From positions 4,836,501-4,900,500 of the forward strand of contig NZ_CP146986.1 in NCBI RefSeq assembly GCF_037126175.1: a DNA stretch of 64,000 bases, written 5' to 3'. The notes beneath the pieces are model-generated. The model worked only from the letters and a program-made list of their open reading frames with translations, made no database searches and was not told the DNA's origin. This DNA is from Pseudomonas sp. RSB 5.4. GTDB taxonomy: Bacteria; Pseudomonadota; Gammaproteobacteria; Pseudomonadales; Pseudomonadaceae. Both the position numbers and the translations under genes were made by a program. Shown piece after piece: positions 47,686 to 55,222 of the stretch; position 1 is the first letter of the stretch; each line of letters starts with the position of its first letter.

Positions 47686-47825
47686 GGGTTGGTCAACCGA
47701 AGGAACACACAAGTCCGGCACGCTCAAAGGCGTCCCAAACACAGCCACCATTAAGCGTGCAGACATTTGAACTGCCGGCAGCATACAACGGACGCATTTA
47801 TGTGTCCCTCCGGGTGACCAAGCCC
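47686..47825 (-). ncRNA. Candidate structured leader RNA with possible pseudoknot
   Basis: As minus-strand RNA the two ends pair over about 25 positions: 47825-47801 with 47711-47686, with one bulge, a single mismatch and otherwise only G-U changes. Inside, GCGUCC (47795-47790) pairs with GGACGC (47735-47730), and GCACGCUUAA (47760-47751) pairs with UUGAGCGUGC (47727-47718). The two inner helices interleave, so together they would form a pseudoknot. A further palindrome, CUGCCGGCAG, lies at 47772-47781. Confidence 0.55.
47693..47797 (-). CDS. Possible 34-codon leader peptide
   Basis: Too short for standard calling. ATG at 47797, stop TGA at 47693. GGAGG stands 9 bases ahead of the ATG, one of the best RBS in this part. 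The peptide starts MRPLYAAGSSNVCTLNGG and has three Cys. Its RBS lies in one arm of a 25-bp stem whose other arm is its own last codons. It ends about 75 bases ahead of the 99-residue gene on the same strand. Whether it is translated is not known. Confidence 0.45.
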   Translation of the reverse strand: MRPLYAAGSSNVCTLNGGCVWDAFERAGLVCSFG

Positions 47826-47905
47826 GAGCCGCTGATTTGCCAGCGACAGTCACGACTATAGATAGGTGCCCTCAAGCCGCGATAGGCGACAAAGAGTCTT
47901 GGCGT

Positions 47906-47942
47906 GTAGGAACGGGATGAAGATTGCATCGGACGTTCCTAC
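47906..47942. terminator. Inverted repeat after the hydrolase gene
   Basis: Perfect 9-base arms GTAGGAACG and CGTTCCTAC with a 19-base loop, 18 bases past the end of the hydrolase gene. A weak T-run exists only on the plus strand, so terminator function is uncertain. Confidence 0.4.
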
Positions 47943-47959
47943 CGGTCTTTCTTCGTTTT

Positions 47960-49102
47960 TCAACGTAAATGCTGATACGCCGAAATATCCAGCAAGCTGG
48001 TTGCCAAGCCGGTCGCCGGCTTGTAGATCTCGCCTTTCACGCTGGTGAACGGTACACCTTTGCTGCCCAGCGAAACGTAGCGCTCGCCTTGATCCAGCTC
48101 GGTGAAGTAGGTGTAGGAAAGTTTGTGCATCAATTTGTATTTGGCTTCATCGCGTGCGATGCCGTTGGTGAGGTTTTCCAGATCGGCCTGGGTCAGATTC
48201 AACGTTTTTTGCAGTCGTACGCCCCAGCGTTTGAGGCAGGTTTCAGCGAGGTGGCGCACGATGCGTCCGGGCTCGGACAGCGCTTTCAGATCACTGGCGC
48301 CGGTCGGGACGCCGCCGCTGCTGGTGGCATTGCCGGCCATGGTGGCGTGGCGGCCAGCCATAGGATAGATGTAGGTTTTAGTGCCGGTAGCGGTCTGTGG
48401 GATGACGCAGCTGAAACCTTTGGAGCGTTCGTCACGAGCATAGAACGCTACATAATCTTTGACATTGCCCGCGAGTTTGACGCGCTCTTCCTGAAAGTTA
48501 CCAATGCCTGGCACGGGATCAAGCGCAAAGATATTGACCGGGATGTTTTTCAGCAGACTGTCCTTGAACATTGCATTGGCCAACATATGGCAACTGATAC
48601 CGCCCCGGCTCCAACCGACGAGATTGACTTCAGTAGGAATAACACCATCCTTACGGTGGGTTTTGATGATTCCTTCCTGTAATTGCTGCTGGGTAATGCT
48701 GCGATTACCGTAATTATATTTGCGCCAAAACCACGAACCCTCGGCTTTTACATCTTCAATCGGAATGCCGGCAGCCTTCAGGCGATTGTATTCGGCTTCA
48801 GTCAGTTGCTCGCGTTGCCAGTCGCACTTGCCCTTGATGATATTGAGCGCGTGCAACACGTTTTCTTCCCAGCCCTTGCCGAACAAGGTGCCGCTCATGC
48901 CGTATTCCTTGGTCTTGGTGAATAGATCGTCGGCCTGCATGTTGCCGCTGCCGGGGCCATCGACCACGATCCACTCGGCAAACTCGTAACCCGTATGATT
49001 GGCAGCCAAGGTGGAAATCAGTTCGCCGTTCCAGAAGTTTTCGTGGGCGACGTCGAATTTATTGGAGCCAGTGCCGCAAAAAAAGATAGTTAAAACAGTC
49101 AT
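47960..49102 (-). CDS. Alpha/beta hydrolase, DUF2235/Tle-like or DUF5621-like
   Basis: A 380-residue protein from MTVLTIFFCGTGSNKFD; a start 11 codons earlier is possible. A likely catalytic triad can be read: nucleophile Ser165 in NLVGWSRGG (GxSxG), Asp195 in FALDPVPG, His252 in AGRHATMAG. The N-terminal FFCGTGSNKFD recalls the FFDGTxNN start of DUF2235 proteins, which include type VI secretion phospholipases. There is no signal peptide or transmembrane segment, and no VgrG, PAAR or Hcp gene is near. It could be a phospholipase effector or an intracellular esterase. Two paralogous small proteins flank it, one on each side. Confidence 0.78.
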   Translation of the reverse strand: MTVLTIFFCGTGSNKFDVAHENFWNGELISTLAANHTGYEFAEWIVVDGPGSGNMQADDLFTKTKEYGMSGTLFGKGWEENVLHALNIIKGKCDWQREQLTEAEYNRLKAAGIPIEDVKAEGSWFWRKYNYGNRSITQQQLQEGIIKTHRKDGVIPTEVNLVGWSRGGISCHMLANAMFKDSLLKNIPVNIFALDPVPGIGNFQEERVKLAGNVKDYVAFYARDERSKGFSCVIPQTATGTKTYIYPMAGRHATMAGNATSSGGVPTGASDLKALSEPGRIVRHLAETCLKRWGVRLQKTLNLTQADLENLTNGIARDEAKYKLMHKLSYTYFTELDQGERYVSLGSKGVPFTSVKGEIYKPATGLATSLLDISAYQHLR

Positions 49103-49194
49103 TGTGTTGCTCTCGGTGAAAGTAAGAGTCAACAACTTAGTTCTATTTTGGTTGTTTATTAAAGCATTCTGTTGTTTCTGGATTTTAGTTGTTT

Positions 49195-49470
49195 TCAGTG
49201 TGGGTCTGGTTGTTGGGGTTTATGTTTTGCTACTTCGAGCAAGTCACAGCCATCCTGCACTAATAAATAAAGAGCATTGACGATGTTAGGTATATCTTTC
49301 ATGTCGGCCTGTTTGAAACATAAACAGTAAAGGGTTTCCAGCAGATCGCTGGCGGCACGCAGTCGCTGGTCAGCGGCATCAAGCAGATCGCGATGGCTGG
49401 AGTGAGTATCGATGACCAATACGGGATTTTCGTTGTAGCAAGTCTTCAACGGGCGATAGCGGGTAATCAT
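49195..49470 (-). CDS. Small protein, paralog B of the pair around the hydrolase gene
   Basis: A 91-residue protein closely related to the one at 47318-47617: RLRAASDLLETLYCLCFKQAD and NALYLLVQDGCDLLEVAKHK match with few changes. The N-terminus differs. It lies 92 bases ahead of the hydrolase gene on the same strand, so both may share a transcript. The function is unknown; a regulator or an immunity-like partner of the hydrolase are guesses. Confidence 0.75.
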   Translation of the reverse strand: MITRYRPLKTCYNENPVLVIDTHSSHRDLLDAADQRLRAASDLLETLYCLCFKQADMKDIPNIVNALYLLVQDGCDLLEVAKHKPQQPDPH

Positions 49471-49772
49471 GGTCAGGCTTGTCCTTTACAAAGGCACTTG
49501 GGCGGGGCTGATTCAGTGGTCAGTCGCGCCGGCCACTATAGAAGTGCGTGGCGAGCACTCACAAGAGCGCCGCGATGGACAGAGTTCGTAGGGGTTTTTC
49601 CGAGGATCGGGCATATGCCCTACAAGGTTTTGCGGCTTTTTCGAGGTGAAACCCCTAGCGCTGAAATTTCCCACAGGATTCACAGGCGTTTCTTGGCAAA
49701 CGTCTGTATGGTGCGCGCCAGAATCTGTAGGGCGTTTCCAAGCGTCCGATACGCACTTAAAGGGAATTAGGT
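49471..49772. other. Intergenic region between paralog B and the signal-peptide protein
   Basis: About 300 bases with no convincing gene. It should contain the divergent promoters of both neighbours. GTAGGGG, CCCTACA and CCCCTA blocks occur around 49589-49660 and could form a hairpin, but nothing firm can be said. Confidence 0.5.
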
Positions 49773-50276
49773 ATGCAGTGGCTACGTTTGGCCTCGATTT
49801 TATTGCTGTGGGCCAGTGGTTGTCGTTCGGTCCTGGCGTCGGACGTCGGTAACGGCTGGATGTTTGCCGACCTTGAACGCACCGGTTGGCCCGATGCGCT
49901 CTCTAGCCAGACCAGTATCGATACCGCCTCGCGTGCCGAGGTGTTGATGTTCGGTAAAGCCCTGCTCGCCAGCGAAGCGCTGGACGAGGCAGGTCTTGAG
50001 CAGCGGCTGGGTGTGCCGCATGTGCAGCTCAAGTCGATCAGACAGGTGCGTGATGGGTGGTGGGAGCGTTTGCTGAGTACCTATCGCAACGCCAGTCAGG
50101 ACTGTGACGGACAGCCGTTCTGCCCGCGCGTGCGCAGTGTCGCGGAGCTGCGGCAGTTGGCGGCGGCCTTCACGGGTGACATCAGCCCGGCTCATGCGTT
50201 GTGGGCAAGCAGGAGCCAGGGCGTGCATGAGCAGGTGTTGAACGAGCAACTGCGAGTGGCGGTTTTGCGGCCCTGA
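49773..50276 (+). CDS. Secreted or lipid-anchored hypothetical protein
   Basis: A 167-residue protein with an N-terminal signal (MQWLRLASILLLWASGCRSV): either cleavage after VLA-S-type sites or lipidation at Cys17 (ASGC lipobox). The mature part is hydrophilic and helical, with two Cys in QDCDGQPFCPRVRS that could form a disulfide. ATG follows AAAGGGAATTAGGT. I do not recognise a family; it resembles conserved Pseudomonas hypotheticals next to recQ-type genes only in a general way. Confidence 0.7.
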   Translation: MQWLRLASILLLWASGCRSVLASDVGNGWMFADLERTGWPDALSSQTSIDTASRAEVLMFGKALLASEALDEAGLEQRLGVPHVQLKSIRQVRDGWWERLLSTYRNASQDCDGQPFCPRVRSVAELRQLAAAFTGDISPAHALWASRSQGVHEQVLNEQLRVAVLRP

Positions 50277-50459
50277 ATGGTTTGTTTTGGTGTTGTTCGG
50301 CAGGGCCTCTTCGCGAATGGGTTCGCTCCCACAGGGGACCGAGGTGTTTGCGCCATTGGCTGTATCATCCCGTATTGAATTGACCCCCGGCCTTTTCTCG
50401 ACGCGCTGCGATCGCCCGCTAGGCTGTTGGCATCACAGCGGTCAACGGAGTGACAGCGC

Positions 50460-52394
50460 ATGCACAACACCCTGGAACAGGTTTTCGGTTATCCACAGTT
50501 TCGACCCGGGCAGGAAGCCGCGATCAGCGCGGTACTGGCCGGGCGCTCGGCGGCAGCGATTTTCCCCACCGGGTCTGGCAAGTCGCTGTGCTATCAAGTG
50601 CCGGCTCTGTTGCTGCCACATCTGACCCTGGTGGTCTCGCCACTGTTGGCGTTGATGCAGGATCAACTGGCATTCCTCAAGCGTCACGGCATCAGTGCCG
50701 GCAGCATCGATTCGGCACAAAGCCGCGATGACGCCAATGATGTGATGGCCCGCGCCCGTTCGGGTGAATTGAAGATCCTGATGATCTCGGTGGAGCGCCT
50801 GAAGAACGAGCGTTTTCGCAATTTTTTGCAGCAGGTGCCGATCTCGCTGCTGGTGATTGACGAGGCGCACTGCATCTCGGAATGGGGCCACAACTTCCGC
50901 CCCGACTACCTGAAACTGCCGGACTATCAACGCCAGTTCAACATCCCGCAAACGCTGCTGCTGACTGCCACGGCGACGCCGAAGGTCATCGCCGACATGC
51001 AGACCAAATTCGCCATCGCCGAAGCGGATGTTGTGACCACCGGTTTCTACCGACCCAATCTCAATCTGCTGGTGGAGCCGGTGCGCGGCCAGGACAAACG
51101 CCGACGTCTGGTGGAGTGGATGAGCGAGCGTCCGGGCCAGCCGAGCATCGTCTACGTCACGTTGCAGAAAACCGCCGAGCACATCGCTGAACATCTGGGG
51201 CGCAACGGCATTCAGGCCGAGGCTTATCACGCCGGGTTGCCCAACGATCAGCGCGAGGCGATTCAGAAGCGCTTCATGGCCGGGCAGTCCAATTGCATTG
51301 TCGCGACCATTGCGTTCGGCATGGGGATCGACAAGAGCGACATCCGCAACGTAGTGCATTTCGACCTGCCGAAATCCATCGAGAACTACAGTCAGGAAAT
51401 CGGTCGCGCCGGGCGGGACGGGCAGCCATCGGATTGTCTGGTGCTGGCCAACCGCGACAGCCTCAACGTGCTGGAAAACTTCGTCTACGGCGATACCCCG
51501 GAGCGCGAGGGGATTCGTTGTGTGCTGGAGGAAATGCAGGCTGCTGCACCTGAAGGGCAGTGGGAATTTCTGCTCGGGCCGTTGGCGGATCAGAGCAACA
51601 TTCGCACGCTGCCGCTGAAGACGTTGTTGGTGCAAATGGAGCTGCGCGGCCTGATTGCTCCGCGTTATGCCTATTACGCCGAGTACCGTTTCAAATACCT
51701 GCTGGAGCCGGAAGCGTTGCTTGAGCGTTTCGAAGGAGAGCGCAGGGATTTTGTCGCGGCCATCATCCAGACCTCCAGCCGTGCACGCACCTGGGCGACG
51801 GTGAATTTCGAGGCGATGTACACGCAGTATTCAGCTGAGCGCAATCGGGTGGTGAAGGCGCTGGATTATTTTCAGGAGAAGGGCTGGGTCGAGCTTGAAA
51901 GCAAGCAGATGACCGAGGTCTACAACGTGCTGCACAGTGATTTCGACAGTGCTGTACTGAGCGCTGAGTTGCATGCCTGTTTCACCCGGCATGAGCAGAC
52001 TGAAATCGCGCGGATTCACGCCATGCTCGAACTGTTCGGCACTGAGCGCTGCCTGGGTTATCGCCTGGCCGAATACTTCGGCGACCACAACGCGCCCGAG
52101 CGCTGCGGGCACTGTTCGGTGTGCCACGGTGATGTCGCACGGCTTCCGGCCCCTCCCGAGTTGCCAGCGCTTGTGGATAAAAACTTCGCGGCGCTGTGCG
52201 GTGATTTTATCCACAGGCACGAACAGCACACCGGCAGTGTGCCGACGGCGGAGCGCCTGACGCGGTTTCTGTGCGGGATCAGTGTGCCGTTGTTTACCAG
52301 GTTGAAGGCGCGAACGATCTCGGGGTATGCGGCGCTGGAGGAGTATCCGTATGCGCAAGTCCGCAGTTGGGCTGACAATCATCTGCCCGAGTAA
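50460..52394 (+). CDS. RecQ-family ATP-dependent DNA helicase
   Basis: A 644-residue superfamily 2 helicase. Motif I PTGSGKS (36-42), motif II DEAH in LLVIDEAHCISEWGHNFRPDYLKL with the RecQ aromatic loop, motif III LLLTATATP, motif VI YSQEIGRAGRDGQPSDC. A zinc-binding region follows (CLGYRLAEYFGDHNAPERCGHCSVC). The C-terminus is not an obvious HRDC domain, so this is a RecQ-like protein that may differ from the canonical RecQ. Half a REP unit lies at 50309-50335 upstream. Confidence 0.9.
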   Translation: MHNTLEQVFGYPQFRPGQEAAISAVLAGRSAAAIFPTGSGKSLCYQVPALLLPHLTLVVSPLLALMQDQLAFLKRHGISAGSIDSAQSRDDANDVMARARSGELKILMISVERLKNERFRNFLQQVPISLLVIDEAHCISEWGHNFRPDYLKLPDYQRQFNIPQTLLLTATATPKVIADMQTKFAIAEADVVTTGFYRPNLNLLVEPVRGQDKRRRLVEWMSERPGQPSIVYVTLQKTAEHIAEHLGRNGIQAEAYHAGLPNDQREAIQKRFMAGQSNCIVATIAFGMGIDKSDIRNVVHFDLPKSIENYSQEIGRAGRDGQPSDCLVLANRDSLNVLENFVYGDTPEREGIRCVLEEMQAAAPEGQWEFLLGPLADQSNIRTLPLKTLLVQMELRGLIAPRYAYYAEYRFKYLLEPEALLERFEGERRDFVAAIIQTSSRARTWATVNFEAMYTQYSAERNRVVKALDYFQEKGWVELESKQMTEVYNVLHSDFDSAVLSAELHACFTRHEQTEIARIHAMLELFGTERCLGYRLAEYFGDHNAPERCGHCSVCHGDVARLPAPPELPALVDKNFAALCGDFIHRHEQHTGSVPTAERLTRFLCGISVPLFTRLKARTISGYAALEEYPYAQVRSWADNHLPE

Positions 52395-52404
52395 GTACAA
52401 ACCC

Positions 52405-52493
52405 TGTGGGAGCGGGCTTGCTCGCGAAGGCGTCATGTCAGTTGAAATATCCATGCATGACACTCCGTTTTCGCGAGCAAGCCCGCTCCCACA
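52405..52493. repeat. REP inverted pair
   Basis: GGGAGCGGGCTTGCTCGCGAA unit and its inverse with a 38-base centre, after the helicase gene. Confidence 0.85.
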
Positions 52494-52621
52494 GGGGAAG
52501 TGCGGTTCCCTGACGGCCTCATCCATGCGCTGAATGTCGCTCATCACGGTAATAAACTTCAAAAATGCCCGGTGCCTGACTATGGTGAAGGCTGTCTTCG
52601 GATCGCCAACAAGAGAACAAC

Positions 52622-53845
52622 ATGAGCCAGACATCGTTCGATATTCAGCAAGCTGCCGTGATCGGCGCGGGCACCATGGGCCGTGGCATCGTCATGTGCC
52701 TGGCGAATGCCGGCATTGCCGTGCAGTGGGTCGATAACAATCCACAGATGCTTGAACAGGCGTTGGGCACGGTGGCCGACACTTATGCTCACAACGTGCG
52801 CCAGGGCCGGATTGATCAGGCCGAAGCGGATGCGCGGATCGGCCGAGTTCGCGCAGCGGCGGATTATGCGGCGATCCGTAATGTCGATCTGGTGATTGAA
52901 GCGGTGTACGAAAATCTTGAGCTCAAGCAGAAGATCTTTCGTGAACTGGACAGCGTGCTCAAGCCTGCGGCGTTGTTGGCGAGCAATACGTCGGCGCTGG
53001 ATATCGACGCGATTGCCGCTGTAACAAAGCGTCCGTCGCAAGTACTCGGCCTGCATTTCTTCAGCCCGGCGCACATCATGAAGCTGCTGGAAATCGTTCG
53101 TGGGGCGCAGACTTCTCCGGCCGTGCTGGAAGCGGCACTGGCGCTCGGCAAACGCATGGGCAAGGTCAGTGTGATATCGGGTAATTGCCACGGTTTTATC
53201 GGCAATCGCATGTTGCATCCGTACGTGTTGGAGGCGCGCAAGATGCTGCTCGAGGGCGCTTTTCCACAGCAGGTCGATGCGGCGTTGCAGGGCTTCGGTT
53301 TCGCGATGGGGCCGTTCCGCATGTACGACGTGGTCGGCATTGATCTGGAATGGCGTGCGCGCGAATTGGCCGGCAAGGGCCAGGATGCGCCGGAGGTTCA
53401 GGTCGACAACCGCTTGTGCGAGTTGGGCCGCTTCGGGCAGAAATCCGGCAACGGTTATTACCATTATGAGCCGGGCAGTCGTCAGGCCGAACATGATCCC
53501 GAGGTCGATGCGCTGATATTGAGCGTCAGCGAAGGCCTCGGCTTTCAGCGCCGGGAGATTGGGTCCGAGGAAATCCTCGAGCGGTGTCTTCTGGCGCTGG
53601 TCAACGAGGGCGCGAAAATTCTGCAGGAAGGCATTGCCGAATCGGCCCATGACATCGATCTGGTGTACCTCAATGGCTACGGCTTCCCGGCGGACAGAGG
53701 CGGCCCGATGGCCTGGGCGGACGATCAGGGGCTGGCAGACATTCACAAGCGCTTGCTGGCGCTGGAGACGCGACAGGGCGATCAATGGCGGCCGGCGCCA
53801 CTGATTGGCGAGTTGGCGGCGCGAGGGAAAGGTTTTTACCTTTAG
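52622..53845 (+). CDS. 3-hydroxyacyl-CoA dehydrogenase
   Basis: A 407-residue NAD-dependent enzyme of fatty acid oxidation. NAD-binding fold AAVIGAGTMGRGIVMCLANAGIAVQWVDNN, catalytic region LGLHFFSPAHIMKLLEIV and GNCHGFIGNRML, and a second C-terminal 3HCDH domain (ERCLLALVNEGAKILQEGIAESAHDIDLVYLNGYGFP). It looks like FadB without the enoyl-CoA hydratase half. The thioesterase gene starts 31 bases downstream, so they form an operon for breakdown of special acyl chains. Confidence 0.9.
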   Translation: MSQTSFDIQQAAVIGAGTMGRGIVMCLANAGIAVQWVDNNPQMLEQALGTVADTYAHNVRQGRIDQAEADARIGRVRAAADYAAIRNVDLVIEAVYENLELKQKIFRELDSVLKPAALLASNTSALDIDAIAAVTKRPSQVLGLHFFSPAHIMKLLEIVRGAQTSPAVLEAALALGKRMGKVSVISGNCHGFIGNRMLHPYVLEARKMLLEGAFPQQVDAALQGFGFAMGPFRMYDVVGIDLEWRARELAGKGQDAPEVQVDNRLCELGRFGQKSGNGYYHYEPGSRQAEHDPEVDALILSVSEGLGFQRREIGSEEILERCLLALVNEGAKILQEGIAESAHDIDLVYLNGYGFPADRGGPMAWADDQGLADIHKRLLALETRQGDQWRPAPLIGELAARGKGFYL

Positions 53846-53875
53846 ACTGGGCAGAAACTCAAGGAATCGACACCG

Positions 53876-54310
53876 ATGTCCAGCACCATTCCGCAACGCA
53901 CCGATTACCCGCATTTCCAGCCGATCACCACCCGCTGGCACGACAACGATGCTTATGGACACATCAACAACGTTACCTACTACAGCTTTTTCGATACCGC
54001 GGTGAACACTTACTTGATTCAGGTCGGTGGCCTGGATATCCACGATGGCGAGGTAGTGGGGTTCGTCGTGAGTTCATCTTGCGATTATTTCGCCTCGATC
54101 GCGTTCCCGGATCAGATCGAGGTCGGTCTGCGGGTCGGCAAGCTGGGCAACAGTTCGGTGCAATATGAACTGGCGGTGTTCAAGACTGGCGAAAGCGAGG
54201 CGTGTGCGGCGGGACGTTTCGTCCATGTGTTTGTGGATCGGGCGAGCAATCAACCGGTGCCGATTCCCGGCCAGTTGCGCCAGGCCCTGGAGCGTTTGCT
54301 GGTTTGCTAA
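53876..54310 (+). CDS. 4-hydroxybenzoyl-CoA-type thioesterase
   Basis: A 144-residue hotdog-fold thioesterase. The signature [30 protein letters not shown] is the classical 4HBT motif with catalytic Asp (D at HDND). [37 protein letters not shown] follows. It probably releases CoA from products of the upstream dehydrogenase. Confidence 0.88.
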   Translation: MSSTIPQRTDYPHFQPITTRWHDNDAYGHINNVTYYSFFDTAVNTYLIQVGGLDIHDGEVVGFVVSSSCDYFASIAFPDQIEVGLRVGKLGNSSVQYELAVFKTGESEACAAGRFVHVFVDRASNQPVPIPGQLRQALERLLVC

Positions 54311-54316
54311 ACGCAA

Positions 54317-54385
54317 AAAAGATCGCAGCCTGCGGCAGCTCCTACAGGGTTCGACTGTAGGAACTGCCGCAGGCTGCGATCTTTT
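54317..54385. repeat. Palindromic repeat GATCGCAGCCTGCGGCAGCTCCTACA type
   Basis: Inverted pair of about 30-base arms with A and T runs at the ends, between convergent genes; it could double as a bidirectional terminator. Confidence 0.8.
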
Positions 54386-54411
54386 GATCCGTTGCCCGCA
54401 AGGCTTGGCAA

Positions 54412-54894
54412 TCAGCGGTGGTTGTAATACCGATGATGCTTGCGATGGCCGTAGGCATGGCCACGACCACGGTGGTCGTCGCGGTAGTAGCGACGGTCGT
54501 CGCGACCACGATCGTAACGACGATCGTCTTCATTGCTCTTGTTGCCCATGTAATTGCCCAGCGCGCCACCGGCACCGCCACCTGCTGCGGCGCCGATCAG
54601 GCTGCCGGTGGTGCCGCCCATGCTGCGGCCAACCACGTTACCGCCGGCTGCGCCCAACGCACCGCCAATGGCCGCTTCGCCACGGCTGTGTTTGTTGGCG
54701 CCGACCGCGCTACCACCCGCGCCGCCCAGGGCTGCGCCAATGGTTGAACCTGTGCTGCCGCCTAAAGACTGACCGACGACCGAGCCAAGAACCCCGCCCA
54801 ATGCGCCGCCCACACCTGCTTCGGTGGTGCCTCCAGCAGATGCAAAACCACTGACCAGGCCAAGGGACAACAAGAGAATCGAGGAGAACTTCAT
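54412..54894 (-). CDS. Glycine-zipper exported protein with His/Arg/Tyr tail
   Basis: A 160-residue protein with a signal peptide (ILLLSLGLVSGFASAGG). Residues 25-115 are glycine zipper repeats (GGALGGVLGSVVGQSLGGST, IGAAAGGGAGGALGNYMG) of the 2TM type. The last ~45 residues are highly polar and repetitive (DDRRYDRGRDDRRYYRDDHR and HRKHHRYYNHR). Such proteins are found in the envelope; functions are poorly known. It has its own promoter region, in which a TTGTATACAA palindrome lies at 54976-54985. Confidence 0.8.
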   Translation of the reverse strand: MKFSSILLLSLGLVSGFASAGGTTEAGVGGALGGVLGSVVGQSLGGSTGSTIGAALGGAGGSAVGANKHSRGEAAIGGALGAAGGNVVGRSMGGTTGSLIGAAAGGGAGGALGNYMGNKSNEDDRRYDRGRDDRRYYRDDHRGRGHAYGHRKHHRYYNHR

Positions 54895-54975
54895 AGAGGA
54901 GCCTCAAAGGGATGACGGCGCGATCCTGAAGTGGTGTAACAAGGCTGACAATCGAATTCCGACGAATAACACGAC

Positions 54976-54985
54976 TTGTATACAA
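54976..54985. promoter_or_regulatory. TTGTATACAA palindrome
   Basis: Perfect 10-base palindrome between the divergent glycine-zipper gene and the candidate small RNA. It overlaps a possible -10 box (TATACA). GntR-family regulators often bind sites of this kind, but none is linked here. Confidence 0.4.
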
Positions 54986-54990
54986 TTCTG

Positions 54991-55082
54991 CAAGTTACTG
55001 TTTTTTATGCGGAACTTAAGCGATTTTTGCCGGTCTTTAGCTACTTCGGACAGGCCGCTTTTGTGAAAAAGCGGCCTTTTTT
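54991..55082 (+). ncRNA. Candidate small RNA, perhaps P34
   Basis: A strong rho-independent terminator (GGCCGC-stem, 55053-55082, followed by T6) has no protein gene in front of it on the plus strand; the nearest plus-strand gene ends at 54310. A TATACA box lies at 54979-54984. The transcript would be about 90 nt. In P. aeruginosa the small RNA P34 is recorded between the oxidoreductase gene PA5181 and the next gene, the same place as here; sequence identity was not tested. Confidence 0.45.
55053..55082 (+). terminator. Terminator of the candidate small RNA
   Basis: Stem AGGCCGC/GCGGCCT extended by a T4/A4 pairing, loop GTG, then TTTTTT. Confidence 0.85.
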
Positions 55083-55136
55083 GTGGGCGTTTGCAAGGTG
55101 CAGGGTACAAAGGATTTTGTTGAATGAGCCACCGCT

Positions 55137-55201
55137 TTCGCGAGCAAGCCCGCTCCCACATTTGAAAGGCATTCCAATGTGGGAGCGGGCTTGCTCGCGA
55201 A
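55137..55201. repeat. REP inverted pair
   Basis: GCGAGCAAGCCCGCTCCCACA unit and its inverse after the oxidoreductase gene. Confidence 0.85.
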
Positions 55202-55222
55202 GGGGTCAGTCCAGGCGCCGCA

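Noticed and set aside
47614..47853. 79-codon frame overlapping the leader RNA
   Set aside because: It lies out of frame with the 34-codon frame, its start has no good RBS, and its openness follows from the repeated structure. The RNA structure and the shorter frame explain the conserved-looking features better.
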